Shown: positions 1 through 9,396, counted from the first letter of the stretch. The stretch: 64,000 nucleotides of DNA from Mycobacterium sp. (GCA_021732005.1 JAKFVT010000036.1:1-64000), one strand, 5' to 3'. The notes: generated by a model not told the origin, from the letters alone. A program made the numbers and translations.

Positions 1-220
1 GCGGGGGAGCCGGTGCGGGTTCCGGCGGGGCGACGGGTGCCGCCGTCGCGGTCGACTGCCCGTTGCCGCTGGCGGCCGAGTCGGTCGTCGGCTCCGGGTT
101 GTAGTCGACCAGGAACTCATGCCAACTCGGATCGACCGAGGAGGGGTCGTCGCGGAACTTGCGGTACATCTCCTCGACCAACCATTCGTTCTGTCCGAAT
201 GGTGAACTAGTACTGCTCAC
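1..220 (-). CDS. kgd: Multifunctional 2-oxoglutarate decarboxylase/dehydrogenase, N-terminal part (cut by window edge)
   Basis: Only the first 73 codons are present. The product is the large thiamine-diphosphate enzyme that acts on 2-oxoglutarate in the TCA cycle (Rv1248c type). The N-terminus contains [19 protein letters not shown] and then [11 protein letters not shown], the conserved E1 N-terminal helix that binds partner subunits, followed by the usual Ala/Pro-rich linker. The start is the GTG at 220-218, with AGGAA ahead of it. The catalytic domains lie outside the window. The neighbour at 401-1141 is the Rv1249c homologue, as in M. tuberculosis. Identity is near certain from the N-terminal motif; nothing can be said about the rest of the protein. 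Confidence 0.93.
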   Translation of the reverse strand, partial: MSSTSSPFGQNEWLVEEMYRKFRDDPSSVDPSWHEFLVDYNPEPTTDSAASGNGQSTATAAPVAPPEPAPAPP

Positions 221-400
221 GGCAGTTCCTCGCCTCAATTCCTTCGTCCCGGCAAGCCGTGCTCGGACGGTTTGCCCCACTCTTGCGCCGCGACACCTGG
301 CCGCCGCCTAAAAGGCTATCGCTTCTCCGGTGTTCCCGAAGCACGTCAGCTCCATGCCCGAAGGTGGTGCGACAACCGGTCGTCGGAGGTCGGCGAACGG

Positions 401-1141
401 TTATCCGCCCGGCTCGATCGCAGGCAGCAGGTGCAGGCTCACCGGCCACCGACTGGGCGCGGGCCCAAATGCCGCGCGGGCATTGTTCACGATCTTTTTG
501 CCCATCATTCGGTTGCCGCCGCCACCGACCGCGGCGCCGATACCGACGGGCAGCATCTTGCCGAATGCCATCGCCGACCGCTTGAGCGTGAACCGTTTGA
601 CGAAGTAGCGCATCAGGCGGGTGTTCAGCTGGGCCAGTGCGGGCAGCGGCAGCATGTCCGCACCCTCGGCCAGCCATGCGCCGCTGGTGCGGCTCGGGCC
701 GATCAGGTCGGCGATCGCGCCCCTGCTCTCTTCACCGACGAGCACCGCCAGCACCAGCGCGCGGCGACGCTCGCGTTGCTCGAGCGGGATGCCGTGCACG
801 TCGGCGACGGCAAGAACGAACACCGTGGTGGCCTCCAGGAACACCAGCGTCTCGCCGGCGACCGCCGACAACGCCGCCAGTGTGCCGATGCCGGGGAATG
901 CCGCCGCCGATCCGACGGCGGCACCACTGGCCATCACCGCGGCCAGATAGCGCTTCTCGAGCTTGGTGACGATCTCGGCGGGGGTGGCCTCCGGGTTGGA
1001 TCGGCGCAGCCGCGCGACGTACCCCCGGACGGCCGGCGCCTGGGCGCGCGTGCTGCGCTCGAGGATCTGGGAGAGCACCCGCGCGGACATGGTCGCGTCG
1101 TCCTCGACCTTGGCCGGCAATTGCTCGCGACGGAGCTTCAT
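401..1141 (-). CDS. Conserved membrane-associated protein, Rv1249c-like
   Basis: A 246-residue protein of unknown function. A Leu/Arg-rich N-terminus (MKLRREQLPAKVEDD) leads into a long Ala/Gly/Val hydrophobic stretch at about residues 75-125 that could span or associate with the membrane. The C-terminal third has another Gly-rich hydrophobic patch. The overall look recalls EcsC-like proteins, but I cannot confirm that. Position next to kgd matches Rv1249c. The ATG at 1141 is chosen because the longer frame upstream is Arg/Gln/His-rich antisense-type sequence overlapping the divergent MFS gene. It is transcribed toward kgd with a 180-base gap, so it may be its own unit. Confidence 0.8.
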   Translation of the reverse strand: MKLRREQLPAKVEDDATMSARVLSQILERSTRAQAPAVRGYVARLRRSNPEATPAEIVTKLEKRYLAAVMASGAAVGSAAAFPGIGTLAALSAVAGETLVFLEATTVFVLAVADVHGIPLEQRERRRALVLAVLVGEESRGAIADLIGPSRTSGAWLAEGADMLPLPALAQLNTRLMRYFVKRFTLKRSAMAFGKMLPVGIGAAVGGGGNRMMGKKIVNNARAAFGPAPSRWPVSLHLLPAIEPGG

Positions 1142-1279
1142 GGGTGTGCCTTCCTGATAGGCGTAACACCAGGCTAACGAACGACCACCGCGCAACGGTG
1201 CCCCGCGGTGATCCCGGTCACCACAGGCGGGATAGCGGCAGGAGGAACAAATAATCGGCTGCGCGTGCTGTGGGTGTGC

Positions 1280-2539
1280 ATGGCAACATCGCGAACTGTG
1301 ACTGCCACCCGGAACCCGCCGCCGCTGAGCGCGGATGTTGCGGGGCCGAGCCGGCTGCGGATGATCGTCGTGCTGGGCGCGCTGGTGGCGCTGGGACCGC
1401 TGACGATCGACATGTATCTGCCTGCGCTTCCGCGTATCGCGGACGAGCTCGGGGTGTCCTCGTCGGTGGCGCAGTTGACGCTGACCGGAACGCTGGCCGG
1501 ATTGGCTCTCGGGCAGCTCATCGTCGGTCCGCTTTCGGATTCGCTGGGCCGCCGCCGCCCGCTGATGGCCGGGATCGCGTTGCACATGCTGGCGTCACTG
1601 CTGTGCTTGTTCGCACCCGACGTCGCAGTGCTGAGCCTGGCCCGCGGTCTGCAGGGGATGGGCGCGGCCGCCGCGATGGTGGTCGCCGTCGCAGTCGTCG
1701 GTGACCTGTTCGACGACAGCGCCGCGGCAACCGTGATGTCGCGGCTGATGCTGATCCTCGGGGTGGCGCCGATCGTCGCGCCGTCGCTCGGGGCGGCGGT
1801 GCTGCTCAAGGCGTCCTGGCACTGGATATTCGCGGTGTTGATCGTCCTGGCGGGCGCACTGCTGCTGGTCGCCGCGCTCGCACTGCCGGAGACCCTCCCG
1901 GTCGGCAGCCGTCGCCCGCTGCGGGTCCGCTCGATCGTCGCGACCTACGGGACTCTGCTGCGCGACCTGAAGTTCGTCATCCTGGTGATCGTCGGTGCGC
2001 TCGGGATGGCCGGGCTGTTCGCCTACATCGCCGGAGCGGCCTTCGTCCTGCAGGGCCGCCACGGTCTGGATCAGCAGACCTTTGCGTTGGTGTTCGGCGC
2101 GGGGGCGATCGCGTTCGTGATCGCCACCCAGCTGAATGTCGTTCTGCTGCGCCGGTTGTCACCGCAACGCATCCTGGTGCTGGCATTGGCCGTGGCGACC
2201 GGGGTGGGCGCGGTGTTCGTCGCGCTGTCGGTGACCCACACCGGCGGTATCTACGGCTTCCTGGTCCCGGTATGGGCTGTTTTGGCAATGATGGGCTTCG
2301 TCATCCCCAATGCTCCCGCGGTCGCGCTGTCGCGCCACCATGAAGCGTCCGGAACCGCCGCCGCACTGCTGGGTGCTGCGCAGTTCAGTGTCGGCGCGGT
2401 GATCGCGCCGGTCGTCGGCTTGATGGGCAACGACGAGGTCGCGCTGTCGGTGGTGATGACCGCCGGTGTGGCGATCGCATTGGTGGCGCTGCTGTTCGTC
2501 GGCGGCATCGACGACGCCGCCCACGACGTGCCGCGTTGA
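1280..2539 (+). CDS. Bcr/CflA-type MFS multidrug efflux transporter
   Basis: A 419-residue inner-membrane proton antiporter of the major facilitator superfamily, probably exporting drugs or small metabolites. It shows about 12 hydrophobic segments, the motif [17 protein letters not shown] after the first helix, and motif A as [12 protein letters not shown] between helices 2 and 3; both are typical of the 12-helix Bcr/CflA group. ATG 1280 is preferred over the upstream in-frame codon at 1208 because the protein before it is not hydrophobic. The AGGAGG at 1240-1245 is too far away to serve this ATG. The TGA stop lies inside a palindromic repeat (2534-2595). The 14-helix MFS gene that follows is the better match to Rv1250. 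Confidence 0.88.
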   Translation: MATSRTVTATRNPPPLSADVAGPSRLRMIVVLGALVALGPLTIDMYLPALPRIADELGVSSSVAQLTLTGTLAGLALGQLIVGPLSDSLGRRRPLMAGIALHMLASLLCLFAPDVAVLSLARGLQGMGAAAAMVVAVAVVGDLFDDSAAATVMSRLMLILGVAPIVAPSLGAAVLLKASWHWIFAVLIVLAGALLLVAALALPETLPVGSRRPLRVRSIVATYGTLLRDLKFVILVIVGALGMAGLFAYIAGAAFVLQGRHGLDQQTFALVFGAGAIAFVIATQLNVVLLRRLSPQRILVLALAVATGVGAVFVALSVTHTGGIYGFLVPVWAVLAMMGFVIPNAPAVALSRHHEASGTAAALLGAAQFSVGAVIAPVVGLMGNDEVALSVVMTAGVAIALVALLFVGGIDDAAHDVPR

Positions 2540-2595
2540 GAACGCACTGAGAGCGACGACCGGACGAAATCCTCGCTCTCGGTGCGATGTCAACG
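2534..2595. repeat. Repeat family B, copy 1: 62-base palindrome
   Basis: Arms 2534-2556 and 2573-2595 pair at 20 of 23 positions; GCACTGAGAGCGA marks the left arm. The length is exactly that of copy 2 at 24055-24116. The TGA stop of the Bcr/CflA transporter (2537-2539) lies in the left arm. The following 150 bases to the next gene hold a TAGGCT box near 2631 that could be the promoter of the DHA2 transporter, and nothing else that I can name. Confidence 0.75.
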
Positions 2596-2744
2596 GCTTG
2601 GGGCCGCGCCTTGGGCCCGCGAGAGGGTCGATAGGCTCGATCCGGCGGCGTGACGGCATGAGGCGCGGGGGCCCACCAAACGTTCTGCGGGGGTTCGTCA
2701 GTGCGCGCCGACACCATCGCAGTAGCCGAAACGAGGTAGTGGAT

Positions 2745-4589
2745 ATGACCAGGAACATGGCCGGCCCGGCGCCGGACGTGGACTTGGACCCCGATCCGGT
2801 CGCGGCGCCCGATGTGCCGGCCAACCCGTGGCCCGCCCTATGGGCCATGCTGGTCGGCTTCTTCATGATCCTGGTCGATTCGACGATCGTCGCCGTCGCG
2901 AATCCCAGCATCATGGACGGGCTGCAGATCACCGACTACGACACCGTGATCTGGGTGACCAGTGCGTACCTGCTGGCCTACGCCGTGCCGTTGCTGTTGG
3001 CCGGCCGCCTCGGCGACCGCTTCGGACCCAAGAACCTCTACATCGTCGGGCTGGCGATCTTCACCGCGTCGTCGTTGTGGTGCGGTCTGGCCGGCTCCAT
3101 CGACACGTTGATCGCCGCCCGGGTGGTGCAGGGGCTCGGTGCCGCCCTGCTGACACCGCAGACCCTGTCGACGATCACCCGGATCTTCCCGCCTGAGCGT
3201 CGCGGTGTGGCGATGAGCCTGTGGGGCGCGACGGCCGGGGTGGCCACCCTGGTCGGTCCGTTGGCCGGCGGCATTCTCGTCGGCCGGCTGGGCTGGGAGT
3301 GGATCTTCTTCGTCAACGTGCCCGTCGGTGTGATCGGTCTGGGGTTGGCGGTCTGGCTGATCCCGGCGCTGCCCACCCGCAAACACCGGTTCGACATCGT
3401 CGGGGTGGCGCTGTCCGGGATCGGGATGTTCCTGGTGGTGTTCGGGCTGCAGGAAGGCCAGGGCCATCACTGGGCGGCGTGGATCTGGGCCGTGATCGTC
3501 GCCGGCATCGGGTTCTTCACCGCGTTCGTGTACTGGCAGTCGATCAACCGCAACGAGCCGCTGATCCCGCTGCAGATGTTCGCCGACCGCGACTTCAGCC
3601 TGTCCAACATCGGCGTGGCCGTGATCGGTTTCGTCGTCACCGCGATGATGCTGCCGGTGATGTTCTACGCCCAGGTGGTGTGCGGGCTGTCGCCGACGCG
3701 CTCGGCGCTGCTGATCGCGCCGATGGCGGTGTCCAGCGGTGTGCTCGCCCCGTTCGTGGGCCAGTTGACCGATCGGGTCCACCCTCGTCCGATTCTCGGT
3801 TTCGGGTTCTCGGTGGTGGCGATCGCGCTGACGTGGCTGTCGATCGACATGACGCCGACGACGCCGATCTGGCGGCTGGTGCTGGCGCTGACCGCGATGG
3901 GGGTCGGGATGGCGTTCATCTGGGCGCCGCTGGCCGCGACCGCCACCCGCAACCTGCCTGCGCACCTGGCCGGCGCCGGTTCCGGGGTGTACAACGCGAC
4001 CCGTCAGGTGGGCTCGGTGCTGGGTAGCGCCGGGATGGCCGCGTTCATGGCGTCCCGGATCAGTGACGAGATGCCGGCCGCACCGGCCGATGCCGCACCG
4101 AGCGACCTTGCGGTGCTGGAGCTTCCGTCGTTCTTGCGCGAACCGTTCTCCGCCGCCCTGTCGCAGTCGATGCTGCTGCCGGCGTTCGGGGCGCTGTTCG
4201 GGATCGTGGCCGCCCTGTTCGTTGTCGGCGGGTTCGGCGGACCGCGCCCGGTCCGCGACGACGACGAGATCACCGACGAGATCCCCGTCTACGACGACGG
4301 CTATGACGACGACGACTACCTGGAGTACGTGGTGGACCGGGAACCGGTCGCCCCGCCGGTGCGCGACGAGCGCGACGACGAGACCGAGGTGATCAGGTGG
4401 CACCCGCCAATCGCGCGGCCCGAGCCGGCTGCGGAGCCGATCGGCCTGGTGCACAACGGTATCCCTATGGATGGTGACGGGTCACGTCACCGTCTCAGCG
4501 ATCCGGGCGAGCCGCGTCGGGCCCGCCACTACCGCGACGAGCCCGTGGAGGTACAGAGCTACGGCCGGCACTCGCGGCCGGGTGACTGA
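2745..4589 (+). CDS. DHA2-family (EmrB/QacA-type) 14-helix MFS drug transporter, Rv1250-like
   Basis: A 614-residue proton-driven drug exporter. It has the DHA2 signatures [15 protein letters not shown] in helix 1, [13 protein letters not shown] (motif A) and a motif-C-like [19 protein letters not shown]. The transmembrane core ends near residue 500. A hydrophilic tail of about 110 residues follows, first strongly acidic ([20 protein letters not shown]) and then Arg/Pro/Glu-rich, presumably cytoplasmic. Such a tail is longer than the family core needs. ATG 2745 has GAGGTAG upstream; the open frame continues back to 2466 but reads as antisense-like sequence over the previous gene's end. Position matches Rv1250. 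Confidence 0.9.
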   Translation: MTRNMAGPAPDVDLDPDPVAAPDVPANPWPALWAMLVGFFMILVDSTIVAVANPSIMDGLQITDYDTVIWVTSAYLLAYAVPLLLAGRLGDRFGPKNLYIVGLAIFTASSLWCGLAGSIDTLIAARVVQGLGAALLTPQTLSTITRIFPPERRGVAMSLWGATAGVATLVGPLAGGILVGRLGWEWIFFVNVPVGVIGLGLAVWLIPALPTRKHRFDIVGVALSGIGMFLVVFGLQEGQGHHWAAWIWAVIVAGIGFFTAFVYWQSINRNEPLIPLQMFADRDFSLSNIGVAVIGFVVTAMMLPVMFYAQVVCGLSPTRSALLIAPMAVSSGVLAPFVGQLTDRVHPRPILGFGFSVVAIALTWLSIDMTPTTPIWRLVLALTAMGVGMAFIWAPLAATATRNLPAHLAGAGSGVYNATRQVGSVLGSAGMAAFMASRISDEMPAAPADAAPSDLAVLELPSFLREPFSAALSQSMLLPAFGALFGIVAALFVVGGFGGPRPVRDDDEITDEIPVYDDGYDDDDYLEYVVDREPVAPPVRDERDDETEVIRWHPPIARPEPAAEPIGLVHNGIPMDGDGSRHRLSDPGEPRRARHYRDEPVEVQSYGRHSRPGD

Positions 4590-4645
4590 CAGCCTTTTCG
4601 GCCTATTTGGGATCGGTAGCGACGCCAAGCGTCTTCACTGACCTC

Positions 4646-5569
4646 ATGACGATCAAGCACGCGTTGACGGTGGCGGCGGTGAGTGTCGCGGCCCTTTCGT
4701 CGTCGCCGGTCGTGCACGCCGACAACCCGCCGCCGTGCGACTCGGCGCAACTCGTCGTCACCGCCGGGCCGGCGCGAGCAGGGGTCGGCCATCGCGGAGT
4801 GCCGCTGATGTTCACGCTCACTCCGGGTGCCGCCGCCTGCACGCTGACCGGCTACCCGGGCGTCGACTCGGGCACCGGGGGACCACTGCTTCACGCGGAG
4901 CGCACGCCGCGCGGATACCTTGGGGGCCTGCCCAGCGGTGTGGACATTGCGCCCACCGTCACCGTCGGGCCGGGGCGCGGCGCCCAGGCCATCGTCGAAG
5001 GCTTGGCCGTCGACGCCGATGGCAACCAGTGCCCGACCTACTCCGACCTGCTGGTCACCGCACCCGACACCACCGGCACGGTGACAGTCCCGGCCACCAT
5101 CGACACCTGCCGGCTGCAGGTGCATCCGGTCATCGGCGCGGATCCCGTCACGTCAACGGGCTCGCACCCGTGCGACTGGGTGACCGCCGACGAGGCGGCT
5201 GCCCTGCTCGGCGGCCCGGTGACGACCCGGCCACTCCGCGATGATGTCGGCTCCGCCCGCATGTCCTGCAGCTATGACCGTGGGCTCGGTGACACCGGTA
5301 TGGAGTCCGAACTTCGCCTGCCGCAATCATTTCCGGCCTCCGCCGCAGCGCAGTTCGCGCAGGCGGCCGCTGACCCGAACAGTACCGCCGTCGACGGGCT
5401 CGGACTACAGGCGCAGTGCGTCTACGAGCCGACCACCACGCCGCCGTCCACCACCGTGATGGTCCTGCTCAGCGGCAATCGTCTGTACCGGGCCACAAGT
5501 TGGTATGGCACCGGATGTGAGCAGCTCACGCAATTCGCGCAGACGGCCATCAGCCGCATCGGCGCCTGA
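4646..5569 (+). CDS. Secreted DUF4232-type protein
   Basis: A 307-residue exported protein of unknown function. A Sec signal peptide covers about residues 1-26, ending PVVHADNPPP. Residues about 30-155 resemble the actinobacterial DUF4232 fold: paired cysteines, a LVVTAGPARAGVGHRGVPL stretch and a GCxLTGYPGV-like segment (here CTLTGYPGV). A second Cys-containing module begins at HPCDWVTADEAAALLGG and resembles the DUF3558 repeats of mycobacterial lipoproteins such as lprB. No lipobox is visible, so it is probably soluble or cell-wall associated. ATG 4646 is chosen because it begins the signal peptide. It is followed 22 bases later by a lipoprotein gene and is probably co-transcribed with it. 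Confidence 0.78.
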   Translation: MTIKHALTVAAVSVAALSSSPVVHADNPPPCDSAQLVVTAGPARAGVGHRGVPLMFTLTPGAAACTLTGYPGVDSGTGGPLLHAERTPRGYLGGLPSGVDIAPTVTVGPGRGAQAIVEGLAVDADGNQCPTYSDLLVTAPDTTGTVTVPATIDTCRLQVHPVIGADPVTSTGSHPCDWVTADEAAALLGGPVTTRPLRDDVGSARMSCSYDRGLGDTGMESELRLPQSFPASAAAQFAQAAADPNSTAVDGLGLQAQCVYEPTTTPPSTTVMVLLSGNRLYRATSWYGTGCEQLTQFAQTAISRIGA

Positions 5570-5591
5570 CACTTCCGGAAAGGGATTCAGC

Positions 5592-6890
5592 ATGGCCAAC
5601 TATCGCGTCGTGGTCGCCGCAGTCGCGGCTGTCAGCGTCGTGGCGGGGTGCTCGTCGGCCACCACATCGCCGGCCGCCCAACCGTCGTCACCATCGGCGA
5701 CGTCGCCCACGGGCGCCGCAGCCCCGGCGGCCACATCGGTGCCTGCGACACCCGCCGCCTCCCATGGCACCGAAGGCACTCTGGCCGCCGTGCCCTGGTC
5801 ACAGGTCGGGCCCGGTTGGACGCTGGCCGAGTGGAGTCCGGTCACCCCGCATCGGCCCGGCGAGCAGCGGCCACCCGACGAGCCGACCAGCGAAACCGCC
5901 GACACCACACTATTTCTGGTCGATCCGACCGGAAACCGCTACACCATCACGACTTTCGGGCCGGGCGGCAACCTCAGTCTGGCCGACTGGTCCGGCGACG
6001 GTAGTCACGCGCTGTTCACCCGCGCTGGGATGACACCCGACTCGGCGATCTCCGTCGACCTGCACACCGGGGAGCAGACGACGATTCCGGTCACCGGATA
6101 CCCGCGTTACACCCGGCCCAGCGGCGCCGCCCTGCTGGTGTCGACATCGTTCAACGGAAATGAGCCCGGAACCCTGAGAAGAGTTGACCTGAAAGGCAAC
6201 CCACAGTTCACCTACCCGACTGCCGATCTCGATGGGGCGGGGCAGTTCGGCGGTGACTACGCGGAGTCGCCCGACGGCACCCAATTGGTGCTCGGCACCG
6301 CCAACCTCGGCAATGAGGTGGTGCCGAGGAAGGACAACAGCCTCGTGGTGATGGGCAACGACGGCAAGGTCATCCGGAAGCTGCCGGCGCCGATGGCGTC
6401 GGCCATGTGCGGTCCGATCAAGTGGTGGTCCCCGGGTTCGGTGCTGATCCACTGCTCGTCCCAGCACGGCTCCAGCAGTCAGCTGTGGGAGCTTCCGCTG
6501 GACGGAAGCGCTCCCACGCCACTGACCGCCGTCAACTCCGGGCAGGAGGACGATCCGGGCTTCGGCGGTGACATCGGTGACAGCGACGCCTGGAAGCTGC
6601 CGAGCGGTACCTTCCTCCAGTCGCTGGGCGCCTGCGGCACGGTGTTCCTGTCCAAGCTCACCCCAGACGGGCACACCACGCGGGTGAAGATCCCCGGGGT
6701 TTCCGACAACGTGTTCGTCAGCGGCGCGGCCAACGACCGGCTGCTGGTGCGCGGCCAGGTCGGCTGCAGTGGAACGACATCGCTGGTCAGCTACGACCCG
6801 GCGACGAACACCTCGACCGTCCTGCTCGGCCCGCCGGTCAACGGTGGCGGGGTGAGCGAGGCGCTGCTCTACCCGACCCCGGAGTCGTGA
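5592..6890 (+). CDS. Lipoprotein with probable beta-propeller (TolB-like) ectodomain
   Basis: A 432-residue protein with a lipoprotein signal peptide; the lipobox VVAGC places the acylated cysteine at residue 20. A Ser/Thr/Pro/Ala-rich linker reaches about residue 60. The rest has repeated short beta-type motifs (LFLVDPTGNRYTITTFG, SGDGSHALFTRAG, SPDGTQLVLGTANLG, NDGKVIRKLPA) of the kind found in TolB or WD-like propellers. It is therefore probably a surface-anchored propeller acting as scaffold or binding protein; no catalytic motif is seen. ATG 5592 has GGAAAGGGA upstream. It lies 22 bases after the DUF4232 gene. I do not recognise a named family. Confidence 0.75.
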   Translation: MANYRVVVAAVAAVSVVAGCSSATTSPAAQPSSPSATSPTGAAAPAATSVPATPAASHGTEGTLAAVPWSQVGPGWTLAEWSPVTPHRPGEQRPPDEPTSETADTTLFLVDPTGNRYTITTFGPGGNLSLADWSGDGSHALFTRAGMTPDSAISVDLHTGEQTTIPVTGYPRYTRPSGAALLVSTSFNGNEPGTLRRVDLKGNPQFTYPTADLDGAGQFGGDYAESPDGTQLVLGTANLGNEVVPRKDNSLVVMGNDGKVIRKLPAPMASAMCGPIKWWSPGSVLIHCSSQHGSSSQLWELPLDGSAPTPLTAVNSGQEDDPGFGGDIGDSDAWKLPSGTFLQSLGACGTVFLSKLTPDGHTTRVKIPGVSDNVFVSGAANDRLLVRGQVGCSGTTSLVSYDPATNTSTVLLGPPVNGGGVSEALLYPTPES

Positions 6891-6964
6891 CCCCCTGATT
6901 CATTCTTCCCGATTGAGTACTATGCTCGCGGAAAAAGAGAATGCAGTTTTCAGCGAGGAGAATG

Positions 6965-7795
6965 ATGGCCGAGAAGCATTCGCTCACCGACCGTACGCTG
7001 GTCGTCTCGGGTGGCAGCCGGGGTATCGGTCTGGCCATCGCGCTGGGCGCGGCCCGGCACGGCGCCAACGTCGTCCTGCTGGCCAAAACCGCCGAGCCGC
7101 ACCCGAAGCTGCCGGGCACGGTGTACACCGCGGCCGCCGAGATCGAAGCGGCGGGCGGCAAGGCCATCGCCGTCGTCGGTGACGTACGCAGCGAAGAGGA
7201 CGTCGCACGCGCCGTCGACGCCGCGGTGACGGAGTTCGGCGGGGTCGACATCTGCATCAACAACGCCAGCGCGATCGCCACCGACCCCACCGAGACACTG
7301 TCGGCCAAGAAGTTCGATCTGATGCAGCAGATCAACATTCGCGGCACATTCCTGTTGACCAAAGCGTGCCTGCCGCATCTGCGCACATCACCCAACGGCC
7401 ACGTCGTCACCATCTCCCCGCCGCTGAACCTCAACCCGCACTGGCTCGGCGCGCATCCGGCCTACACCCTGTCCAAGTACGGGATGACGCTGCTGTCACT
7501 GGGCTGGGCGGCCGAATACGCCGACACCGGAATCGGTTTCACCTGCCTGTGGCCGGAGACCTACATCGCGACCTCGGCGGTGGCCAACTCGGCGGACTTC
7601 GAGGATGCGCTGGCATCCTCACGCAGCCCCGAGATCATGGCCGACGCGGCGGTCGAGATCATCACCTCACCCGGCTCGAAGGTCAACGGCGGTTGCCTGA
7701 TCGACTCCGAAGTCCTGCGTGCCGCCGGTGTCGAGGACCTGTCCCGCTACGGCGGGGGCGACAACCCGATCATCGACATCTTCGTCGACCGCTAG
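6965..7795 (+). CDS. SDR family oxidoreductase, HSDL2-like
   Basis: A 276-residue NAD(P)-dependent short-chain dehydrogenase. The Rossmann motif VSGGSRGIGLAIALG is at about residues 14-28, the NNAS stretch at about 98 and the active-site YTLSK near residue 175. A long lid contains KTAEPHPKLPGTVYTAAAEI, characteristic of the HSDL2 group (hydroxysteroid dehydrogenase-like 2, usually lipid metabolism). The substrate cannot be read from sequence. ATG 6965 follows AGGAG (6956-6960) at 4 bases; an adjacent ATG at 6962 and one at 6941 are possible alternatives. It is convergent with the next gene across a hairpin-rich gap. Confidence 0.85.
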   Translation: MAEKHSLTDRTLVVSGGSRGIGLAIALGAARHGANVVLLAKTAEPHPKLPGTVYTAAAEIEAAGGKAIAVVGDVRSEEDVARAVDAAVTEFGGVDICINNASAIATDPTETLSAKKFDLMQQINIRGTFLLTKACLPHLRTSPNGHVVTISPPLNLNPHWLGAHPAYTLSKYGMTLLSLGWAAEYADTGIGFTCLWPETYIATSAVANSADFEDALASSRSPEIMADAAVEIITSPGSKVNGGCLIDSEVLRAAGVEDLSRYGGGDNPIIDIFVDR

Positions 7796-7803
7796 CTTTT
7801 GTC

Positions 7804-7863
7804 GCCGAGCGTCACTCCAGGGTGACGTTCGGCGCCCAGCGTGACGCTGGCGTGACGCTCGGC
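7804..7863. repeat. Nested inverted repeats between convergent genes (probable bidirectional terminator)
   Basis: The 12-base arm GCCGAGCGTCAC at 7804-7815 is perfectly complementary to GTGACGCTCGGC at 7852-7863. Inside are further GTGACG/CGTCAC and AGCGTGACGCT palindromes, so the whole 60 bases can fold in several ways. It fills the 70-base gap between the SDR stop and the stop of the minus-strand hypothetical gene, the place for a shared terminator. There is no U-tract, which is usual in mycobacteria. It is not the same sequence as repeat families A or B. Confidence 0.6.
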
Positions 7864-7865
7864 GC

Positions 7866-8429
7866 TCAGCCGACGGGCAGCAGGTCCGGGTACTCGGTGC
7901 GAACACACCGGCCGTAGCTGCGGAACGCCTCAAAGTGGCCGACTGTCGAGTCCAGCCCGGCCGCGACCGCCGCCTGCGCCTTGAACACCCTTGCCGCAGC
8001 GCTCAGTTCGTGGCGGACCTCGGTTCCTCGCCGACCCACGCTGGGCAGCCAGACATCACCCCAGACGGTGACCTCGGTGCGTGCCGAGCGGACCGACGCG
8101 GCCAGCGCGTCGTGGACCCGATCGTCCTCCCCGCACATCGCCCCGGCCAGCGCGAGCGCGGTCGGCGTGTCCGCCCCGTCGAATATCGCACGCAGCGCGA
8201 CGGGCTGGACTCCGAGGATGCGGAGAGCGGCGAGGTCGTCGGCGTCGGCGACTGCGACGCGCACATCCCAGCCGGCCATCACCCGGTCGAACAGCCAGCC
8301 GCCGGCCGAGTCGACAACATCGGCGACGTGGGCACCGACGACATCGAGTTGGTAGGGGGCCGGCCTGGGTGTCCGCTGACGCGAGCCGGCCACCTCATGC
8401 TGCCGGTCTCGTTGGTCGAGTTCATGCAC
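7866..8429 (-). CDS. Conserved hypothetical protein
   Basis: A 187-residue protein, not recognised. The N-terminus is Arg/Gln/His-rich and low in information. From about residue 28 the sequence looks like a folded soluble domain: YQLDVVGAHVADVVDSAGGW, then a GWDVRV stretch, an Ala/Leu-rich middle and SYGRCVRTEYPDLLP near the end. There is no signal peptide, membrane segment or clear catalytic motif. The GTG at 8429 is the longest plausible start; a later start nearer the conserved part is possible. It lies 38 bases downstream of the esterase and may be the last gene of the BVMO operon. Confidence 0.6.
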   Translation of the reverse strand: MHELDQRDRQHEVAGSRQRTPRPAPYQLDVVGAHVADVVDSAGGWLFDRVMAGWDVRVAVADADDLAALRILGVQPVALRAIFDGADTPTALALAGAMCGEDDRVHDALAASVRSARTEVTVWGDVWLPSVGRRGTEVRHELSAAARVFKAQAAVAAGLDSTVGHFEAFRSYGRCVRTEYPDLLPVG

Positions 8430-8467
8430 GCCACACAGCGTGACACTTCGTCGCTAATCTGTAAAGG

Positions 8468-9394
8468 TCATGACAGCTCGAAGAACCGCCGGAGCGCCTG
8501 GGACTGCATCGCCAGCAACGTCTCACTCACCTCCCAGTCCGGACACAGCGAGTCGAAACCGTGACAGGTGCCGCCGAAGACGTGCAGATCGGTGCGGACA
8601 CCGGAACTCATCAACAGGCCGGCATAGTCCAGCGCCTCGTCGCGCAGCGGATCCAACTCCGAGCAGGTGATGAAGGTGCTTGCCGCCCCGATCATTTGGT
8701 GGCTGCGCGCGGGTACCGCGGCGGCGCTCGGTTCGGTTTCGCCGAGGTAATGCCGCCACATCGTCTCGGCCCCGGCGCCGTCGAAACCGGGCGTGGAATC
8801 GAACTCCGCCTTCGACGCCGTGGGGCGATCATCGAGCACCGGCTGGTGTAGCAGCACGCCGGCGATCGGCGGGGTCTGGCCGGCGGCGGCCCGCTGCGCC
8901 AGACCTGCGGCCAGCGCCGCGCCCGCGCTGTTCCCCGCGAGCACCAGGCGGTCGCGGTCGAGCCCGAGGTCCGGCCCCGTCCTCCAGGTCCACTTCAGCA
9001 CAGTCATCGCGTCGTCCAGCGCGGCGGGGAAGGGGTGTTCGGGGGCCAGACGGTAGTCGACGGACACCACGGTGCAACCGCCCCGGCGGGCCAACTCGAC
9101 GCACTGGCGGTGATCGGTGTCGAGATTGCCGAGCATGAATGCGCCCGCGTGGCAATAGATCACCGCGGGCGACGGCGATGGCGCACCGCGGTAGATGCGC
9201 ACCGGAACTCCTGCGGCATGGTCGTCGACGATGTCCAGCCCGGTCGCGTCGATCTGGGCGACGGCCTCGGCGCGCCGGACGTCGAGTGAGTCCCGCACGG
9301 CGGCAAGGGTGTTCAGCGACAGGTCAGTGCGTGCGGTGGCGAACGCATGCAGGGCGGGATCCAGCCGGCGGAGAAGCTCGGGGTCCGGTTCCAT
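8468..9394 (-). CDS. HSL-family alpha/beta-hydrolase (esterase/lipase)
   Basis: A 308-residue carboxylesterase of the hormone-sensitive-lipase type. The nucleophile is Ser156 in GNSAG, the acid probably Asp248 (ELDPLRDE) and the base His278 (GTCHGF); DYRLAPEHPFPAALDD is the usual family block. The oxyanion-hole HGGG is changed to HAGA (residues 82-85), which may alter activity or selectivity. ATG 9394 starts two bases after the BVMO stop codon, so the two are translated from one message. The context suggests it hydrolyses the ester or lactone made by the BVMO. The open frame upstream of 9394 overlaps the BVMO gene and is not used. Confidence 0.88.
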   Translation of the reverse strand: MEPDPELLRRLDPALHAFATARTDLSLNTLAAVRDSLDVRRAEAVAQIDATGLDIVDDHAAGVPVRIYRGAPSPSPAVIYCHAGAFMLGNLDTDHRQCVELARRGGCTVVSVDYRLAPEHPFPAALDDAMTVLKWTWRTGPDLGLDRDRLVLAGNSAGAALAAGLAQRAAAGQTPPIAGVLLHQPVLDDRPTASKAEFDSTPGFDGAGAETMWRHYLGETEPSAAAVPARSHQMIGAASTFITCSELDPLRDEALDYAGLLMSSGVRTDLHVFGGTCHGFDSLCPDWEVSETLLAMQSQALRRFFELS

Positions 9395-9396
9395 GG

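Noticed and set aside
1240-1245. AGGAGG as ribosome-binding site for the Bcr/CflA transporter
   Set aside because: It is 34 bases from ATG 1280 and 19 from the nearest in-frame GTG, too far for normal initiation; no gene starts at the right distance.
2838-4454. 538-codon minus-strand frame over the DHA2 transporter
   Set aside because: Composition is His/Arg/Gln/Asp noise; the plus strand encodes a clear 14-helix transporter.
4621-4633. Terminator hairpin GACGC-CAA-GCGTC after the DHA2 transporter
   Set aside because: Only a five-base stem with a three-base loop and no T-tract; too weak to call.
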